Source: Pleurodeles waltl
Taxonomy: Eukaryota; Chordata; Amphibia; Caudata; Salamandridae
Reading direction: 5' to 3'
Assembly (NCBI RefSeq): GCF_031143425.1
Contig: NC_090437.1
Span: 842,345,978-842,409,977, forward strand
Length of the DNA stretch: 64,000 bases
Below the pieces are notes generated by a model. That model saw nothing but the letters and a program-made list of their open reading frames with translations, had not been told where the DNA came from and did not search any database. Below, one piece after another: positions 59,061 to 64,000 of the stretch (within the stretch, counting starts at the first letter, position 1; each line of letters begins with the position of its first letter). A program made the position numbers and the translations under genes.

Positions 59061-60120
59061 ATGTTTTTTTTAAACGTATTTAAGAAGGGGCTGCGGGGGC
59101 ACAAGTCCCCCACATTCTCAGGTGGCTCCCAATCTCTTCTGGAAGCTGGCACTGCTCCCGCAACCAGTGAGATGCTGTAAACGCAGCTGCTTGCATGCAG
59201 GAGCAATAGTTTCATCTCTTTCCCTGCCTGCAGGACAGGGAAAGAGATTAAATCTCTGCTTTCAGCAAGCGGGACCATGCTGGAAGCAGAATGTTTGCTT
59301 TTGATTGGGGGGAGCTGTGACAGCTCCTGCCAATCAAACAGCTACCTCCTGAGGGTGGGCACCTGGGGAGGTACCAGGAGCCGGCCCTCAGGGTGGCGGT
59401 CCCCAGGGCCATATATGGCTCCCAGAAGGGGGCCATGCAGCCGCCCTCCGTTGCTATTCACTGGCCAATCCCAGAGAGGTGGTGATCCCTAGGACCGTAT
59501 ATGGCCCATGAGGGGTGCTGCGCAGCCCCCCCTACTTCTCTTTAAAAAAGTTAATTTGCCCTGGGGCGGTGGTGGTCCCTGGGGCTGGTGGGGACACGCA
59601 GGGCTCCCCCATAATTTTGCATTATTGTCCCAGGGAGATGCTGTTCCCGGGGCTTTGTGGGGTCTGCATGGCCCCTGCATCACTTTATGAGTTTGTTGTC
59701 CCAGGGAGGTGGTGTAAACTGGGGCTTGGGGGGGTTCGCACAGCAACCACCTCATATTATTATTAGTGTAGCCCTGGGGAGGTAGTGGACCCCTGGGCCC
59801 AGGGAAATTCTGTGCAGCCCCTTGCATCTATACTTTACATGTAGCCCCAGGGAGGTGGTGGTCCCCGGGAGCTAGGGGGGGCATATTCAGTACATTTTAC
59901 CCTAGGTAGGAAGTGGTCCCCGGGACTTTAATAAGCCCTAGAAGGGGGGCCCCATGTGCCCCACTTTTTCAGAACTATGCAATGCCTTCGGGACATGGCC
60001 CTCCTGGAGACGATATTAAAAGCAAGCGTGGGAGACCATGCTTGCATTTTTTTATTTACCTTCACAGCAAAATGTGCGAATATCTACAAATTTTGCCCTG
60101 AATTAAAAGTAAAATAAATT
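59061..60120. repeat. Unclassified GC-rich repeat, copy 2
   Basis: Recurrent blocks of about 85-110 bases: CCCAGGGAGGTGGTG followed by a GTCCCC..GGG..TTTG-like stretch and GGGCC(A/C)..CAGCCCC. At least five degenerate copies run from 59390 to 59950. Wording is shared with copy 1 at 46505-47796. No protein is recognised; the open frames on both strands are shadows of the GC content. Confidence 0.5.
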
Positions 60121-60600
60121 TTTACCCGGGCAGGGTCTTAGGGGGATCCCTGCACCAAGGCTAGGGGGTTAGGGTAAGCGTAACCTGCCCATGTTTCTTT
60201 TTTTAACAATTGATTGTGAGATTTGGCTGAAGCCGAGTCTCAAAATGGCTGCCAACAGTTCCTGGTTGAAGTGTTGGCAGCCATTCAGATCTCTGCACGA
60301 GATCGGGAGGATTTGCAAAGTGTTTGCACCTCTAGACATACAAATTTGGATTCCCTTTAAATAAACTACTGAATTGATTTACGCCAAATAACAAAAAGTG
60401 TAATCTGCGAACCCAAGGCTACCTTTCTGCCAGCGTCTCGGCTGTAGTCGTGTTCAAAACTTCTATGGGAATTAACATGGGAAATGCACTTTTCTTACCC
60501 CCACTCCCGTTTTCTCAGCTCTCGCTTGACAGATCACCCCAAAACTTTCCACGCACAACAAGACTCTGGGGCACACATTTTATGGCACACTTGGTGAAGA
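60121..60600. other. Repeat-like spacer, not classified
   Basis: Includes TCTCGGCTGTAGTCGTGTTC-like text, but nothing I can name. Confidence 0.35.
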
Positions 60601-60736
60601 TTCACTCTGCAAAAACATACACTACACATTCCTGTGTAAATACTTCACACATTGCCTTAAAGTTAAGTCTGACTGCTTTTGTGCCAAGCTACCAGAGGGT
60701 TCGGCACAGGTTAATTTAGTGACTTTTGTTGTTCAT
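60601..60736 (+). mobile_element. Fragment of LTR family A
   Basis: ACACATTGCCTTAAAGTTAAGTCTGACTGC... matches ACACATTGCCTTCTAAGTTAAG... at 1078-1100, and both then contain GCCAAGCTACCAGAGGGT. It is cut at 60736 where the next LTR begins. Confidence 0.6.
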
Positions 60737-63342
60737 TGTAAGGAAATGCCTCCTTGGCATGGTTACCCCCTGACTTTTTGCCTTTGCTGATGCCAAGTTA
60801 TGATTTGAAAGTGTGCTGGGACCCTGCTAACCAGGCCCCAGCACCAGTGTTCTTTCCCTAAACTGTACCTTTGTCTCCACAATTGGCACAACCCTGGCAT
60901 CCAGGTAAGCCCCTTGTAACTGATACCCCGGGTACCAAGGGCCCTGATGCCAGGGAAGGTCTCTAAGGGCTGCAGCATGTCTCATGTCACCATGGGGACC
61001 CCTCACTCAGCACATACACACTGCTTGCCAGCTTGTGTGTGCTGGTGGGGAGAAAATGACTAAGTCGACTCCCCTCAGAGTGCCATGCCAACCTCACACT
61101 GCCTATGGCATAGATAAGTCACCCCTCTAGCAGGCCTTACAGCCCTAAGGCAGGGTGCCCTTTACTACAGGTGAGGGAATAGGTGCATGAGCCCTATGCC
61201 CCTACAGTGTCTAAGCAAAACCTTAGACATTGTAAGTGCACGGTAGCCATAAGAGTATATGGTCTGGGAGTCTGTCAAACACGAACTCCACAGCACCATA
61301 ATGGCTACACTGAAAACTGTGAAGTTTAATATCAAACTTCTCAGCACAATAAATGCACACTGATGCCAGTGTGCACTTTTTTGTGAAATACACCCAGAGG
61401 GCATCTTAGAGATGCCCCCTGAAAACATACCCGACTTCCAGTGTGGGCTGACTAGTTTTTGCCAGCCTGCCACACACCAGACATGTTGCTGGCCACATGG
61501 GGAGAGTGCCTTTGTCACTCTGTGGCCAGGAACAAAGCCTGTACTGGGTGGAGGTGCTTCTCACCTCCCCCTGCAGGAACTGTAACACCTGCCAGTGAGC
61601 CTCAAAGGCTCACCCCCTTTGTTACAGCGCCACAGGGCATCCCAGCTAGTGGAGATGCCCGCCCCTCCGGCCACTGCCCCCACTTTTGGCGGCAAGGCTG
61701 GAGGAGATAATGAGGAAATCAAGGAGGAGTCACTCCCCAGTCAGGACAGCCCCTAAGGTGTCCTGAGCTGAGGTGACTCTTACTTTTAGAAATCCTCCAT
61801 CTTGCAGATGGAGGATTCCCCCAATAGGATTAGGGATGTGCCCCCCTCCCCACAGGGAGGAGGCACAAAGAGGGTGTAGCCACCCTCAGGGCCAGTAGCC
61901 ATTGGCTACTGCCCTCCCAGACCTAAACACACCCCTAAATTGAGTATTTAGGGGTTCCCAGAACCGAGGTAGATAGATTCCTGCAACTTAAAGAAGAAGA
62001 AGGACTGCTGACCTGAAGCCCTGCAGTGAAGACGGAGAAAACTGATTTGGCCCCAGCCCCACCTGCCTGTCTCCCTAATTCAAAGAAAACTGCAACAGCG
62101 ACGCATCCCACAGGGTCCAGCGACCTCTGAAGCGGCCCTGTTCAAGAAACTGCAACTTTTGGAAACAAAGAAGCAACTTTTAAAGACCACACGTTTCCCG
62201 CCGGAAGCGTGAGACTTTACACTCTGCACCCGACGCCCCCGGCTCGACATGCGGAAAACTAACACTACAGGGAGGACTCCCCGGCGACTGCGAGCCCGTG
62301 AGTAGCCAGAGTTGACCCCCCTGAGCCCCCACAGCGACGCCTGCAGAGGAAATCCAGAGGCTCCCCCTGACCGCGACTGCCTGGTTCAAGGAACCCGACG
62401 CCTGGAAACCACACTGCACCCGCAGCCCCCAGGACCTGAAGGAACCGAACTCCAGTGCAGGAGCGACCCCCAGGCGACCCTCTGCCTAGCCCAGGTGGTG
62501 GCTACCCCGAGGAGCCCCCCCTGTGCCTGCCTGCATCGTTGAAGAGACCCCCAGGTCTCCCCATTGATTCCTATTGAAAACCCGACGCCTGTTTGCACTC
62601 TGCAACTGGCCGCCCCTGTGCAGCTGAGGGTGTACTTTCTGTGCTTGCTTGTGTCCCCCCCCCGGTGCCCTACAAAACCCCCCTGGTCTGCCCTCCGAAG
62701 TCACAGGTACTTACCTGCTGGCAGACTGGAACTGAGGCACCCCTATGTGTTTTGGGCACCAATTTGACCTCTGCACCTGACCGGCCCTGAGCTGCTGGTG
62801 TGGTAACTTTGGGGTTGCCTTGAACCCCCAACGTTGGGCTACCTTGGACCCAACTTTGAACCCTGTAAGTGTTTTACTTACCTGTGAACTTAACATTTAC
62901 TTACCTCCCCCAGGAGCTGTTGATTTATGCACTGTGTCCACTTTTAAAATAGCTTATTGCCATTTTTGTCAAAACTGTACATGCTATTATGATTATTCAA
63001 AGTTCCTAGAATACCTGAGTGAAATACCTTTAATTTAAAGTATTGTTTGTAAATCTTGAACCTGTGGTTCTTAAAATAAAATAAGAAAATATATATTTTT
63101 CTATATAAAAACCTATTGGCCTGGAATTGTCTTTGAGTGTGTGTTCCTCATTGATTGCCTGTGTATATACAACAAATGCTTAACACTACCCTCAGATAAG
63201 CCTACTGCTCGACCACACTACCACAAAATAGAGCTTTAGAATTATCTCTTTATACCACTATCTTACCTCTAAGGGGAACGCTTGGACTCTGTGCACGCTA
63301 TTTCTTACTTTGAAATAGTATATACAGAGCCAACTTCCTACA
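60737..63342 (+). mobile_element. 5' LTR of a retrotransposon (family B)
   Basis: Starts TGTAAGGAAATGCCTCC and ends GCCAACTTCCTACA; the ends TGTAAGGA/TTCCTACA are near inverted. An AATAAA signal lies at 63075-63080. The flanking five bases do not match (TTCAT before, TTTGT after), so this is not a solo LTR but probably the left LTR of a longer element whose internal region follows. It begins like the LTR at 24033. GC-rich open frames inside (for example 62312-62542) have no domain. Confidence 0.7.
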
Positions 63343-63609
63343 TTTGTGGATCAGCGGTGGGGTACAAGACTTTGCATTTGCTGGACTACTCAGCCAATAC
63401 CTGATCACACGACTAAATTCCCAAAATTGTCATTAGAAACTGATGTTTGAAATTTGAGCTGTTTTTCTAAATTTTTAAAAGTCCTGCTACGGTCTTGTGT
63501 TAGTCCCTGTTAGCATTTCTTTTAGAGTTTAAAAGTTTTGTAAAAGTTTGGATTAAGTTCTAGAGATAGTTTTAGATTCTTAAAAAGTATCCCAACTTTT
63601 AGAGAAATA
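63343..63609 (+). mobile_element. Start of the internal region after the 5' LTR
   Basis: TTTGTGGATCAGCGGTGGGG follows the LTR end directly and would include the primer-binding region, although I could not match it to a particular tRNA. The T-rich sequence that follows has no open frame. It is interrupted by a Harbinger MITE at 63610. Confidence 0.45.
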
Positions 63610-64000
63610 GGCCCTCATTCTGACCCTGGCGGTCTTTGACCGCCAGGGCGGAGGACCGCGGGAGCACCGCCGACAAGCCGGCGGTGCTCCAATGGGGATT
63701 CCGACCGCGGCGGTAAAGCCGCGGTCGGACCGGCACCACTGGCGGGGTCCCGCCAGTGTACCGCGGCCCCATTGAATCCTCCGCGGCGGCGCAGCTTGCT
63801 GCACCGCCGCGGGGATTCTGACCCCCCCTACCGCCATCCAGATCCCGGCGGTCGGACCGCCGAGATCCGGATGGCGGTAGGGGGGGTCGCGGGGCCCCTG
63901 GGGGCCCCTGCAGTGCCCATGCCACTGGCATGGGCATTGCAGGGGCCCCCGTAAGAGGGCCCCTACATGTATTTCACTGTCTGCTGCGCAGACAGTGAAA
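63610..64000. mobile_element. Harbinger MITE made of successive hairpins, cut by window end
   Basis: Begins GGCCCTCATTCTGACCCTGG, the Harbinger-type end seen at 37218 and 47800, after ATA at 63607-63609. The 390 visible bases contain eight consecutive inverted repeats and no gene. Their arms are at 63624-63634/63638-63648, 63661-63672/63679-63690, 63701-63711/63718-63728, 63737-63746/63749-63758, 63781-63795/63798-63812, 63822-63853/63855-63886, 63901-63923/63927-63949 and 63972-63983/63989-64000. The right end and the second target duplication are outside the window. Confidence 0.85.

Noticed and set aside
60732..63347. Solo LTR with target duplication at 60737-63342
   Set aside because: TTCAT before and TTTGT after do not match, so I treat it as a 5' LTR followed by internal sequence.

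Overview
This window looks like a piece of a very large salamander genome, most likely a newt such as Pleurodeles; the species is an inference from repeat content. The only host gene I can support is WDR17 (WD repeat domain 17) on the + strand. Three of its coding exons lie at 4702-4880, 13637-13805 and 49290-49381. They have canonical AG/GT borders and splice phases that join correctly, and the two introns between them measure 8,756 and 35,484 bases. The gene continues beyond both ends of the window. I found no rRNA, tRNA, CRISPR or prokaryotic-type gene.

Almost everything else is intronic transposable-element sequence, much of it nested. From left to right: the 3' part of an LTR (1-1237); a complete 2.47-kb solo LTR with a 5-bp target duplication (6126-8592); a degraded CR1/L2-type LINE on the - strand carrying a near-perfect 242-bp tandem duplication (10640-12290); a tyrosine-recombinase (YR) retroelement gag fragment (17765-18845) followed by the 3' end of an L1 ORF2 (18850-20245); a YR retroelement on the - strand (21060-24032 and 27021-27240) split by a 2.99-kb solo LTR with a perfect GAGGG target duplication (24033-27020); more YR fragments (29250-30290); a second LINE (30291-31757); and a long but dead DIRS element with gag, RT, RNase H, methyltransferase-like and recombinase regions (about 31758-36175).

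The centrepiece is an 8.7-kb Harbinger (PIF-type) DNA transposon at 37218-45910. It has matching terminal inverted repeats and a TAT duplication. It carries a broken DDE transposase on the + strand, flanked by two different Myb/SANT-like genes on the - strand. One of these runs into a long low-complexity tail ending in 9-residue repeats. A 64-bp, nine-copy tandem repeat lies near the left end. Two small non-autonomous relatives with the same ends lie at 47800-48238 and from 63610 to the window end; the latter is built from eight consecutive hairpins. The big Harbinger itself appears to have split an older element whose inverted ends survive at 36190-36425 and 46130-46345.

Downstream of the third exon there are two copies of an unclassified GC-rich repeat (46505-47796 and 59061-60120), an LTR on the - strand (51008-53080), a third LINE with an endonuclease region (55841-58830), and a nest at the right end where an LTR (60737-63342) plus the start of an internal region is interrupted by a Harbinger MITE. 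All repeat coding regions I read in detail contain stops or frameshifts, so the window is best described as gigantic WDR17 introns built by several waves of LTR, YR, LINE and Harbinger insertion.
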